A DNA stretch of 11,914 nt from Treponema sp. UBA3649 (GTDB lineage Bacteria; Spirochaetota; Spirochaetia; Treponematales; Treponemataceae), in the NCBI GenBank assembly GCA_002373325.1, contig DFKI01000114.1, positions 1 to 11,914 on the forward strand. Reading direction: 5' to 3'. The position numbers and the translations under genes were made by a program. The notes under the pieces are model-generated. The model saw only the letters and a list, made by a program, of their open reading frames with translations, was not told the origin of the DNA and ran no database searches. The first letter of the stretch is position 1. Every line of letters begins with the position of its first letter. Below, one piece after another: positions 4,991 through 11,914 of this stretch.

Positions 4991-5919
4991 GGAAGGACCT
5001 CCACGTGAAGTTTTGTCCCACAGCCTGAAGTGTACTCACGGATGTTCGCGTCGCTTATGTCGGAGTCGCACGTCTTTCCTTTCTCATAAAAAAACGGCTG
5101 CATTGAAATCAGCGTGCCGCAGTCTTTTTTTACAAGCTCCAGCCTTCTCGGAATGCCCATGATTCCGTTCCATTTTTTGGGAGTGCCTGAGTCCTCTATT
5201 CTGAGCCAGGGAATTAAAACCAACTCGTCAGTGCCAGAGAAAACTTGTGCCGCATAAGGAATGGAATCCGCGAATGCCTCGTGTTTTTTTCCGCTCCATG
5301 AAAATGTGAATCCGTCGAAAGTCCCGGGGTAATAATATCCGTGGGCAGTCCACACGAACCAAGTGCCGCCGAGCTCAAAAAGATTGGGACACTCGAATCC
5401 GCCGGGCAACGTGAAGCGCTGGGTCAGCTCAAAATGTCCGTCGGCTTTTTCAGAGCGGAGGATTGCAAAATCATTTTCCTCAAGCCACAAAATCATTATG
5501 TATGCGGATGTAGCCTCATGGTAAAAAACTTTCGGGTCACGGTTTTCCCTGCAGATTGTGGGGACGCAAAAATTTTTATCCTTTACAAGGGTCTTTCCGC
5601 CGTCCGTGCTTCGCACAAGTTTTTGTGAGAATGATTTTCCAGCCTCGGTGTAGTAGCACAAAATCTCATCGCCGTTTGAAATCGCGCTTCCAGAAAAAAT
5701 CATGCCGTCATCATCGGGGGGAAGGACAAGACCGTGGTTCGTCCAGTGGATTAAATCCTTGGAAAATGCGTGTCCCCATCCGATGTCGCCCCAGTCCAGC
5801 CGCCCGGGATTGTATTGAAAATAAAGGTGGTAGATTCCGTCCTTAAAAACAAGTCCGTTCGGATCGTTCATCCATCCGAGTCCCGTGGTAAAATGATATT
5901 TGTAATCTTCCGGTCTCAT
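4987..5919 (-). CDS. Glycoside hydrolase family 32 protein, catalytic propeller only (invertase/fructanase-like)
   Basis: 310 residues. GH32 enzymes cleave beta-fructosyl bonds in sucrose, fructo-oligosaccharides, inulin or levan with retention. The three family motifs are intact: W16-M-N-D19-P-N-G (nucleophile D19), R127-D128-P129 (transition-state stabiliser) and E176-C177-P-N-L-F (acid/base E176). Other blade motifs are present, including Y-H-L-Y-F-Q-Y-N-P, W-G-H-A-F-S-K-D-L-I-H-W and F-S-G-S-A. There is no signal peptide, so it acts in the cytoplasm, presumably on imported sucrose or short fructans. Odd point: family members usually have about 450-500 residues with a C-terminal beta-sandwich. 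Here the protein stops right after the five-bladed propeller, and queH begins at the stop, leaving no room for a lost domain. The ribosome-binding site is weak (GGGGCG); the start is 21 nt after the hydrolase stop. Exact substrate is not readable. Confidence 0.93.
   Translation of the reverse strand: MRPEDYKYHFTTGLGWMNDPNGLVFKDGIYHLYFQYNPGRLDWGDIGWGHAFSKDLIHWTNHGLVLPPDDDGMIFSGSAISNGDEILCYYTEAGKSFSQKLVRSTDGGKTLVKDKNFCVPTICRENRDPKVFYHEATSAYIMILWLEENDFAILRSEKADGHFELTQRFTLPGGFECPNLFELGGTWFVWTAHGYYYPGTFDGFTFSWSGKKHEAFADSIPYAAQVFSGTDELVLIPWLRIEDSGTPKKWNGIMGIPRRLELVKKDCGTLISMQPFFYEKGKTCDSDISDANIREYTSGCGTKLHVEVLP
4998..5002 (-). promoter_or_regulatory. Shine-Dalgarno that selects the GTG start of queH
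   Basis: GGAGG on the minus strand, 7 nt from the GTG at 4988-4990 but 13 nt from the ATG at 4982-4984, favouring GTG. It lies within the last codons of the GH32 gene. Confidence 0.7.
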
Positions 5920-5940
5920 AATTCGCCCCGATTATCTGGA

Positions 5941-7140
5941 CTAGTGATTTTCCTCTCTCATGGTGAAAAGCCTCACCAAGGGTCCGCAGTCCCTGTACTC
6001 CATGACCATCTGGCAATATTTTTCCACGCCGAGTTCCCTGAGCACGGGTGAGTCCGTTTTGATTGTACGGGCCCAGTTCACGCCGTCACAACTGAAATTG
6101 CTGACCGAAAGCATACGTCTCTGTCCGCTTGAGTCAGGTCCCTTTATGACGTAGTTCGAGCAAAGACTCAAAGGATTCCTTCCCTTCCATTGCTGCACGT
6201 CCTGAGCGCCCGCCTGAATCTTTCCGCTGAAAAACGGTCCTTTCGCCTCACCCTTGAAAAGAGTCGTCTCAAGCCGGATTCCGTTCTCCTTGGTCTCAGT
6301 CCTGCTTTTGATTTTCACGTCAATCTCAAGAATCTCGCACATCCCGTTCAGAAACTGCTCCACGATGTTCATCGCATGGTAGTCGCCAATCTTGTTGAAA
6401 ACATGGCCCGCACCGTTAAGGACAAAAAGCTGCTTTTTCAAAACTGATTTTTCATCACCATTTTTTCGATACGCGGCAATCGCTTTTTCGGAATACTCAA
6501 GTCTCACGAGATTGTCCGAATCACCGTGGATTATGCACACAGGTCCCCGGTAGGATGAAATCTCTTCCATTATGTCCATGTTGATTACGGCCTCGACATA
6601 GCACTTTCCAAGCTTCATGGGTCCGCACTGAATCACGTCGGGAAGATTTTCCGGATCGAATTTCGCCATGACCATCTGCCCGCGTTTTGCATCATCGTTC
6701 AGACACAGAGCCGGATAAAAGAGAATCAATTTTTTTACCTGCTCCTGAAGCCTTGAAGCAAGCAACGCAGAGACGAATCCTCCCTGACTTAATCCCATCA
6801 AAATCAACTCGGAGGACTCCACAAAATCAAGGGACTGAACGTAGCGCACGACCGAATGTAAATCATCCGTTTCGGTAAGGACTGTCATGCAGGTGGTCTT
6901 TCCCTCGCTCTTTCCCACGACGCACCCGCCGCAAAAATCAAAGATGAAAGCAGCATATCCCCAGCGTGCAAAAATCTTCGCGTAGGACTTGCACATCTTG
7001 TGGTTCGCCATAAATCCGTGGCTGATTATGACTGGCTTGAGTTTTCTTCCATCGCTTTTTTTAGGAGTGAACATCCATCCGCGAATTCTAAGTCCGTCCC
7101 TTTCCGTGGAAAATCCCTTCACCAAGATTCTTTCTTTCAT
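5941..7140 (-). CDS. Alpha/beta-hydrolase (esterase-like) with C-terminal DUF3237-like domain
   Basis: 399 residues, no signal peptide, cytoplasmic. Residues 1-265 form an alpha/beta-hydrolase: oxyanion H41-G42, nucleophile elbow G116-L-S118-Q-G120, the acid loop H205-G-D-S-D209 and G-A-G-H246. The Ser118/Asp209/His246 triad looks complete. The arrangement resembles feruloyl/acetyl esterase-type enzymes of gut bacteria that remove acyl groups from plant polysaccharides. Residues about 285-395 form a separate beta-rich domain (G-P-F-F-S-G-K-I-Q, then S-N-Y-V-I-K-G and C-D-G-V-N-W) that looks like DUF3237, whose role is unknown. The ATG has only a weak GGA site. The stop is 21 nt before the GH32 start and the start 18 nt after the upstream membrane gene, so it is inside the operon. 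Pairing with a sugar hydrolase suggests carbohydrate work, but the substrate is unknown. The DUF3237 assignment is less sure than the hydrolase. Confidence 0.87.
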   Translation of the reverse strand: MKERILVKGFSTERDGLRIRGWMFTPKKSDGRKLKPVIISHGFMANHKMCKSYAKIFARWGYAAFIFDFCGGCVVGKSEGKTTCMTVLTETDDLHSVVRYVQSLDFVESSELILMGLSQGGFVSALLASRLQEQVKKLILFYPALCLNDDAKRGQMVMAKFDPENLPDVIQCGPMKLGKCYVEAVINMDIMEEISSYRGPVCIIHGDSDNLVRLEYSEKAIAAYRKNGDEKSVLKKQLFVLNGAGHVFNKIGDYHAMNIVEQFLNGMCEILEIDVKIKSRTETKENGIRLETTLFKGEAKGPFFSGKIQAGAQDVQQWKGRNPLSLCSNYVIKGPDSSGQRRMLSVSNFSCDGVNWARTIKTDSPVLRELGVEKYCQMVMEYRDCGPLVRLFTMREENH

Positions 7141-7158
7141 ATACAGTCCGCAAAAAAA

Positions 7159-9111
7159 TCAGTCACGACGCGCAAGGAAAAAGAGCGACATCACAAAAAG
7201 CAAAAGCGCGTAGAGTACGGCAGCGACAATAAATGCGGCTCCACCGAACGCACCGACCAGAACATAATTCACCATGTCATAGAGATAGTTCACGACGCTC
7301 ATCAAAAGATAGATTATGCCCCCGAACACAGGGATAAGGAAAATCCACCGGAATTTGAAGTTCGTCATGTCCTCCACCCTGTAGTTCCATCCGATTGACG
7401 CGGCAAAAATCATCAGGGAAAGGAGAAGCAGCGGGTAGAGTCCCCTTCCCAAAAGACTCTTCGAGAAAACTTCCACCGAGAATCCGTAGCGCTTGGCTTT
7501 GCGGACAAAGGTGAAAAGAGAGAAGAGATCCATTTTAGAAGGTCCGTCGGAGGCGTTGTCGAACGTGATAAAATCGCTGTAGGGCATGGGAAGCATGATG
7601 ATTCTTTTTTCCGGCAGACGGTGGATTACATTCTCACGCAGCTGGTCCTGAACCTCAAGAGGAACCTCCACATCAAGGGAGCCGAGAGGAGCACCGACAA
7701 GTCCCTCCTTCTCAAGGATTTCCCTCGGAAGATTTGTGTTCACGTATGAGTAATAGGGGCTCACAACAAGACCCTTAGATTCCCTGTCCACGGCCTGAAG
7801 CATGATGAGCGGTATGTTCTTCCAGTCTGATGAGAATCCGTGGCTTGAAAGGGCATCGTCTGAAAAACCTGAGAGAGGCTGGGAGATTACCTTGGCGACC
7901 GGGGCATACATGGACCTTATGAATTTTCCGCTCTTGGAAAAAGTCGCGACCGTAAGTCCGTCAAGATAGCGGATCACATGGTTGTCCCTCCGCAAATCCA
8001 TAACTCCCTTGATAAAATAGATGCTGGTGGTTCCGGTCACAGAGTCGTCAAGTGAAAAATAGATGTTATGTGCCCTCTCCAGATTCGCCATGTTGTCTGT
8101 CTCGTCGATAAAGAAATATTCGTTCTCAACGGCTTCCTCGGCAAGTCCCAGAAAGCGCTCAATGTCAGGTTCCTCCCCGTGTCCTTCATCGGCAAGTTCC
8201 TTGAATGCATAGTAGGCCAAAAGACTGTCGCTCACGTTTCCTGCCTGCAAAGCCTCGTATGCAGCCATCTTGCGAGTGTAATAGTCCACAAGCTCATCGT
8301 TTCCTTTTCTTACAGGAACCCGCATCTGATTCCACGCGTCCGTCGCTATCTTCTTCGCAATTTGAAGCGATGTGTCCGTACCGTCGGATGCCTGTATGGT
8401 AAGAGTCGCCCAATAGTGAGCCGTAAACCAGTCCTTCTGCTCAAGAGCCTCCTGACTTTTTTTCAAAAGCTCCAGAGCCTTGTAGTTATGGTCATGCGCG
8501 AAAAGCGGCTTAAGCTCATCGGCGGTCAAATCTCTTTCGGAAGAGGAATCGTTGTCATAATAATGCAGGGCCTTGTCGTGCGCAATGTCCACGGCATTCT
8601 CGGCAAGTCGGAGAAGTTCCTGGGACTCCTCGTCGTGATGTGAAATCATGTCCGCCCTCAGTGCATGTTGATACGCAAGCTCGGGCTGCTCGGTATTAAG
8701 AAGAGTCCTTGCCTTGCTCTTTGCCTCCTGAAGCTCAGCGGGTGCTCCCACAAGAGTCTCATACCTCAGATTGAACATCGGTAAGAAAATCTCCTGACAG
8801 AAAATCATAAGTGCGACAAGAACAATGGAGATCCCCATCACGTGTCCGAATCTGCTCGCCATGGCAGGAGAGAATCTTTTTTTGCAGCTCTCGTCCCTTC
8901 CCTTCCAGACAACAGAACAGGAGACTATGAATCCGCTCAAAAAAATGGACGGAATGAATTCAATGAACCACCTCATGCCACGTACAAAGCGGAATGAGCC
9001 GACATCCTCTGGAACCAAGACTGGCAGCGGACGGTATGCGAAGGTAGCTCCCATGCAGATTGCAAAAATCAACAGCGCGTATACTAAAATGATTGTTATC
9101 GTCCTTTTCAT
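7159..9111 (-). CDS. Large membrane protein with 3 + 3 transmembrane segments around a helical soluble domain
   Basis: 650 residues; I do not recognise the family. Membrane segments are visible at about 5-25, 48-69 and 91-112, then 559-575, 589-609 and 614-646 (the last could be two). The 440-residue middle part is soluble. Residues 125-350 are helical with TPR-like spacing (A-Y-Q-H-A-L-R-A-D, A-L-E-L-L-K-K-S-Q-E-A-L-E, A-H-Y-W-A-T-L-T-I-Q-A). Residues 350-540 look beta-rich. Charge around the membrane segments does not settle which side the middle domain faces. The ATG overlaps the TGA of the preceding membrane gene (ATGA, 9108-9111) and has GGAG 5 nt upstream (9117-9120). The two genes are almost certainly co-translated and probably form a complex. 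The 3 + domain + 3 plan is reminiscent of LptF/LptG permeases, but I see no sequence motif to support that. Likely restricted to treponemes. Confidence 0.85.
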   Translation of the reverse strand: MKRTITIILVYALLIFAICMGATFAYRPLPVLVPEDVGSFRFVRGMRWFIEFIPSIFLSGFIVSCSVVWKGRDESCKKRFSPAMASRFGHVMGISIVLVALMIFCQEIFLPMFNLRYETLVGAPAELQEAKSKARTLLNTEQPELAYQHALRADMISHHDEESQELLRLAENAVDIAHDKALHYYDNDSSSERDLTADELKPLFAHDHNYKALELLKKSQEALEQKDWFTAHYWATLTIQASDGTDTSLQIAKKIATDAWNQMRVPVRKGNDELVDYYTRKMAAYEALQAGNVSDSLLAYYAFKELADEGHGEEPDIERFLGLAEEAVENEYFFIDETDNMANLERAHNIYFSLDDSVTGTTSIYFIKGVMDLRRDNHVIRYLDGLTVATFSKSGKFIRSMYAPVAKVISQPLSGFSDDALSSHGFSSDWKNIPLIMLQAVDRESKGLVVSPYYSYVNTNLPREILEKEGLVGAPLGSLDVEVPLEVQDQLRENVIHRLPEKRIIMLPMPYSDFITFDNASDGPSKMDLFSLFTFVRKAKRYGFSVEVFSKSLLGRGLYPLLLLSLMIFAASIGWNYRVEDMTNFKFRWIFLIPVFGGIIYLLMSVVNYLYDMVNYVLVGAFGGAAFIVAAVLYALLLFVMSLFFLARRD

Positions 9112-10118
9112 GCGTACTCCCCTCCGTATGGATCCATCTCCTCATCCCTGGCTTTTTTCCTGAACTTTCCGTAAGAGACAAGCCCGATTATGATGAAAAG
9201 AATGAAAATCACAAAATTGACCAAAACCACGAGAGGATTTTTCACCTGGGGGATTTTTGAGACCGCACCTTCGAGAAAAGCGGAGACCGGCTCAAAGAAA
9301 GTATTCGTGTAGATGAGCACGTTCAGAACGATTATGCCAAGAGATGCGATTACGACCCAGAGAGCGTTTTTGAGTCTCCACCTGGAAAGACGCGCAAGTC
9401 CCACGACCGAGACAAGTGCCAGACTGATTGAGGCAAAACAAAGCCATGAGAAAAATCCGCCCGAGAACGCTGTTTTCGCTATGTTCATAAAAGTGGAGAA
9501 CCATTTCGCAAGCACGGACATGGTTTTCGGCATATCCACGGTCTCCTGAATCAGAACGTCGGAAAATACGTCGCCGCTTAGTTTGGACGAGCTCAAATCA
9601 ACGCCGCTGAAAGTGTACACCTCTTTGTCAGGAGAGCCCATGTCGATGCAAACACCGTCCCCCAGATTGTCGCGGGTCACATCAGTATAATAGAAGATAT
9701 TTCCGCTTTTTCCCTGCCTGAAATATCCCTCGGAAAGTTTCTGGCTTGATTTTTCCACGGTGGCTTTTCCCTGGACCATTTTTTGAAGATAGTTGAAATT
9801 CAATGGCATGAGGAAAATCCACGCAGCCATGTAGAGAGCCCCGTAAGTGAGGACCGGAAGTCCAGATTTCACGGGATGCCGAATCAGATAGAAGCACATG
9901 AAAAGACCGCTCAAAATCAGGACGAAGGGAAGAAAAATCAGTATGCCGCTCATAAAATAGGGCAGGCTGAAAAACGGCAGCTTTTCCCCCGCCACAAGAT
10001 TCGTACACAGGGAATAGAGCGAATAGATAAACGCGCACAGGCAGGTTCCGAACACAATTATGAACAAGTACAGAAAAATCAGCCTGAGTGATATTTTTAT
10101 AGAAGATTCCTTTTCCAT
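9108..10118 (-). CDS. Membrane protein, 3 + 3 transmembrane segments, partner of the next gene
   Basis: 336 residues from the ATG at 10118. I prefer it to the GTG at 10175 because GAGGA (10122-10126) lies just upstream of the ATG, while the GTG has no ribosome-binding site and would add a 19-residue basic leader. Membrane segments are at about 12-35, 52-79, 87-108, 222-242, 251-271 and 294-316. A soluble loop of about 110 residues (110-220) sits between the two triplets and contains the beta-like stretch G-N-I-F-Y-Y-T-D-V and C-I-D-M-G-S-P-D-K-E-V-Y-T-F. The tail is short and charged. The family is not recognised. Its layout mirrors the larger downstream protein on a smaller scale, and the stop overlaps that gene's start by 4 nt. 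A paired-permease or envelope-assembly complex is a reasonable guess only. Confidence 0.85.
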   Translation of the reverse strand: MEKESSIKISLRLIFLYLFIIVFGTCLCAFIYSLYSLCTNLVAGEKLPFFSLPYFMSGILIFLPFVLILSGLFMCFYLIRHPVKSGLPVLTYGALYMAAWIFLMPLNFNYLQKMVQGKATVEKSSQKLSEGYFRQGKSGNIFYYTDVTRDNLGDGVCIDMGSPDKEVYTFSGVDLSSSKLSGDVFSDVLIQETVDMPKTMSVLAKWFSTFMNIAKTAFSGGFFSWLCFASISLALVSVVGLARLSRWRLKNALWVVIASLGIIVLNVLIYTNTFFEPVSAFLEGAVSKIPQVKNPLVVLVNFVIFILFIIIGLVSYGKFRKKARDEEMDPYGGEYA

Positions 10119-10121
10119 TTT

Positions 10122-10126
10122 TCCTC
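10122..10126 (-). promoter_or_regulatory. Ribosome-binding site favouring the ATG at 10118
   Basis: GAGGA on the minus strand, 3-4 nt from the ATG: slightly close, but the only purine-rich site near either candidate start. Nothing similar precedes the GTG at 10175. The surrounding gap (10119-10267) holds no other feature I can support. Confidence 0.5.
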
Positions 10127-10267
10127 GCCTTAGTTTTTTCCTATAAAACTTTTCTAAGGGATTTCCGGTCCGCACGAGAAGACAAACCGAAGTTTCCTTG
10201 ATTATCGGAAAAAAACGCGCTTTGATTTAGACCCGCATGAAAAATCTGCATTTTCAGAAGATTCCTG

Positions 10268-11668
10268 TCACTCTGAGCCGGATCTCACGACCCTGAATCC
10301 GTAGCCGCTTGTCCTTTTGTAGGGCGCGTTCGTGCTTCTCATGTCCACCGAGCATGACATGTCCTCGCTGTTGAGACCCGTGTAGTAACAGCCTCCCCTT
10401 TTCACGCGGTAGTCCCCGGAATATCCGCCCACGGGATTTGAAACATCGTCAGGGATGTATTCCTCGTACCAGTCCCAGCACCACTCATAGACATTTCCGC
10501 TCATGTCGTAAAGTCCCGCCTCATTCGGCTTTTTTAGTCCCGTCTCATGAGTCCTCGCGTCGCTGTTGTCAAGGTACCATGCAATCTCATCAAGGCTGTC
10601 CGCACCGGAAAACTCAAAGTCGGTTTCGGAATCAGACGTCTTGCTCCTGCTTGCATTTCCCCCTCGGGCAGCATATTCCCACTCAGCCTCGGTTGGGAGC
10701 CTGTAACCCGAAGCCTCTTTTTTCATGATGATTTTGTTCCACACGGGAAGGGTCTCGCTCTCCTCATCCTCGGGAATCTCCCCCCAGTACGCGGGATCGG
10801 ATGATGATGCGATGATATAGACAGGCTCAAGTCCCTCCCTCACAGAAAGTCTGTTGCAGAAAAGGACGGCCTCGAACCAGCTCACGCTCTCCACGGGTCT
10901 CCAGTCTTCCACCTCACCTTCAGAAGGAATTCTCACCTTGCCCTGAAAATGACTCGGATTCTCTCCCATCACGTCGTAATAGAGCACCTGCGTCACTTCC
11001 CTGCCTGCCATCTTTACGGGACTCACCTCAACACGACATTCCTTTCCGTCAACAACGCGGATAAAAAATCCTCCGTCAAGATCAGTCTCGGAAATCATCT
11101 CGGACAAGGGAGCGACCGGAACCGTATAGCTTGCGTCATCAGGAGGAAACGTGGAGGGCCACTGCATGATTCTTGCAAAATAGCAGTCTCCTATGTCAAG
11201 CTTTTTCTCTACGTCAAGGGAGGAACCGTAAAGCCCCGTCATCTTGGAGACCTTGCTTCCCTTGGAATTTGTCCCGCCCTCAAGATTGAATGTCAGTGTG
11301 ACTGATTTTCTCTCGTAATAGACTTTGAGGCACATAACGTCATCCTGATCAGCTTCAACAAGGACTCCTCCGGGAACGAATCCCCTCAAAAGCTCCGAGT
11401 CCCTTTCCATCTGCGTGATTGTGGTGCCTGTCGGAAAATGAGATTCCTCCATGAGCTCAGGAACCTCGTCGTATTTTCCTTCCTCAAGAGACGCAACGTA
11501 ATACCTTGCCCTTTCCGCACTGGTGTCGGCCTCGCTCTTGTAATACTGCTTGAAAAGGACAGAAACCTTGCCCTGATCCACAGAAACAGGCTCTGTGGTC
11601 TTGCAGGAGGCAATCAGAACAGAAGCCATTGCGACGCTAAAAATAAAAAAAATCTTTCTAATCCCCAT
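10268..11668 (-). CDS. SUMF1/FGE-fold lipoprotein with a B-repeat-like domain
   Basis: 466 residues from the ATG at 11668. It has a signal peptide with lipobox L-I-A-S-C22, so it is a membrane-anchored lipoprotein facing the periplasm or surface. Residues about 115-185 resemble the InlB B-repeat (Listeria-Bacteroides) module: V-T-L-T-F-N-L-E-G-G-T, then Y-G-S-S-L-D-V and W-P-S-T-F-P-P-D-D-A-S-Y-T. Residues 218-460 are a formylglycine-generating-enzyme-like domain: V-T-Q-V-L-Y-Y-D-V-M-G-E-N-P, P-V-E-S-V-S-W-F-E-A, G-Y-R-L-P-T-E-A-E-W-E-Y-A-A-R-G-G (321-337), M-S-G-N-V-Y-E-W-C-W-D-W-Y (389-401), R-V-K-R-G-G and G-F-R-V-V. The two copper-binding catalytic cysteines of true FGE, expected soon after the R-G-G motif, are not in place: Thr430 occupies the first position, and Cys427 and Cys439 are at different spacing. 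Sulfatase activation is therefore unlikely; a binding or structural role is more plausible. It is the first gene after the strong promoter. Confidence 0.92.
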   Translation of the reverse strand: MGIRKIFFIFSVAMASVLIASCKTTEPVSVDQGKVSVLFKQYYKSEADTSAERARYYVASLEEGKYDEVPELMEESHFPTGTTITQMERDSELLRGFVPGGVLVEADQDDVMCLKVYYERKSVTLTFNLEGGTNSKGSKVSKMTGLYGSSLDVEKKLDIGDCYFARIMQWPSTFPPDDASYTVPVAPLSEMISETDLDGGFFIRVVDGKECRVEVSPVKMAGREVTQVLYYDVMGENPSHFQGKVRIPSEGEVEDWRPVESVSWFEAVLFCNRLSVREGLEPVYIIASSSDPAYWGEIPEDEESETLPVWNKIIMKKEASGYRLPTEAEWEYAARGGNASRSKTSDSETDFEFSGADSLDEIAWYLDNSDARTHETGLKKPNEAGLYDMSGNVYEWCWDWYEEYIPDDVSNPVGGYSGDYRVKRGGCYYTGLNSEDMSCSVDMRSTNAPYKRTSGYGFRVVRSGSE

Positions 11669-11672
11669 TTTG

Positions 11673-11678
11673 TCCCCC
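11673..11678 (-). promoter_or_regulatory. G-rich ribosome-binding site favouring the start at 11668
   Basis: GGGGGA on the minus strand, 4 nt from the ATG at 11666-11668; GGGGG pairs with CCUCC using one G-U. The ATG four codons upstream (11678-11680) has only A/T-rich sequence before it. Confidence 0.55.
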
Positions 11679-11717
11679 ATTTGAAATTTTATCGGCAGAT
11701 TTTTCCCGCTCCCTTAA

Positions 11718-11746
11718 ATTTTACGGTCATAAGCCCGGATTGTCAA
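11718..11746 (-). promoter_or_regulatory. Strong sigma70-type promoter of the operon
   Basis: Minus strand: perfect TTGACA (11741-11746), 17-nt spacer, TAAAAT (11718-11723, 5 of 6). The start is expected near 11711, giving a leader of about 43 nt before the ATG at 11668. It should drive the lipoprotein gene and, if there is read-through, the six genes that follow. Confidence 0.85.
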
Positions 11747-11818
11747 GAAAATATGTGATATTATATAGCCCGAATGTCGAGTTTCACATTTATTATAAAT
11801 TTCCCGAGAATTTTTCCT

Positions 11819-11909
11819 TGCCGGATTAGTCTTATGTCATTGCCGGATTGGTCTTGTGTCATTGCCGGACTTGATCTTATGTCATTGCCGGACTTGATCC
11901 GGCAATCTC
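11819..11909. repeat. Palindromic repeat copy C with three tandem half-units
   Basis: Same family as 2244-2360 and 2500-2601, in opposite orientation and cut by the window edge. The right-hand hairpin is complete (ATTGCCGGA 11884-11892 with TCCGGCAAT 11898-11906). The half-unit tail lies to its left, with units of 23, 22 and about 21 nt (11864-11886, 11842-11863, 11820-11841). Each has the TGTCATTGCCGG core except the outermost, which is degraded at its left end. It sits about 75 nt upstream of the operon promoter. The other hairpin of the two-hairpin unit would lie outside the window. Confidence 0.85.
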
Positions 11910-11914
11910 TCCTG

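Noticed and set aside
8068..8643. A 191-codon + strand frame opposite the large membrane protein gene
   Set aside because: It is antisense to a well-supported 650-codon gene with a good ribosome-binding site, and its product has no recognisable features.
10232..10267. Terminator between the SUMF1-fold lipoprotein gene and the membrane genes
   Set aside because: Only a 4-bp stem (TCTG/CAGA) precedes the minus-strand T run; too weak to claim, so read-through stays possible.
11819..11909. CRISPR array
   Set aside because: The regular 22-23 nt period comes from whole degenerate units with no unique spacers, and no cas gene is in the window.

Overview
The window looks like chromosomal DNA of a Treponema-type spirochaete. 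It opens with a FlaB flagellar-core protein of the spirochaete type. It then carries two predicted lipoproteins with relaxed lipoboxes, one of them with a SUMF1/FGE-like domain, and several membrane or hypothetical proteins of a Treponema-like character. A free-living or gut/rumen member of the genus is an inference; no rRNA is present to fix the species.

Left part (1-1830): the end of flaB on the + strand converges on a minus-strand lipoprotein gene. One UUCG-loop hairpin between them can terminate both. Middle part (1871-2601): a tRNA with anticodon CAT and its own sigma70-type promoter. About 600 bases without a gene follow. They hold an imperfect 189-bp-period duplication that starts inside the tRNA T-arm, a foldable module with inverted-repeat ends, and two copies of a two-hairpin palindromic repeat. 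Each copy trails half-units at about 23-bp spacing, and the same family reappears at the right edge. Next come a small unknown gene with a possible sigma28-like promoter (2596-2988) and a DinJ/YafQ-type toxin-antitoxin pair (3147-3678) with its own promoter.

Right part (3866-11746): seven genes lie on the minus strand. In transcription order they are a SUMF1-domain lipoprotein, two large membrane proteins, an alpha/beta hydrolase with an extra C-terminal domain, a short GH32 fructan/sucrose hydrolase, the queuosine enzyme QueH and a PaaI-type thioesterase. Gaps are 27 nt or less, or short overlaps, from the first membrane gene (9108-10118) to the thioesterase. A very good TTGACA-17-TAAAAT promoter precedes the lipoprotein gene. 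The six downstream genes are probably one transcription unit; whether the lipoprotein gene joins them across a 149-nt gap is less sure. The functions are mixed (envelope, sugar hydrolysis, tRNA modification), so this is a housekeeping/accessory operon rather than a single pathway.

I see no CRISPR array, phage genes, transposase or reverse transcriptase. The least ordinary material is the non-coding repeat region next to the tRNA.
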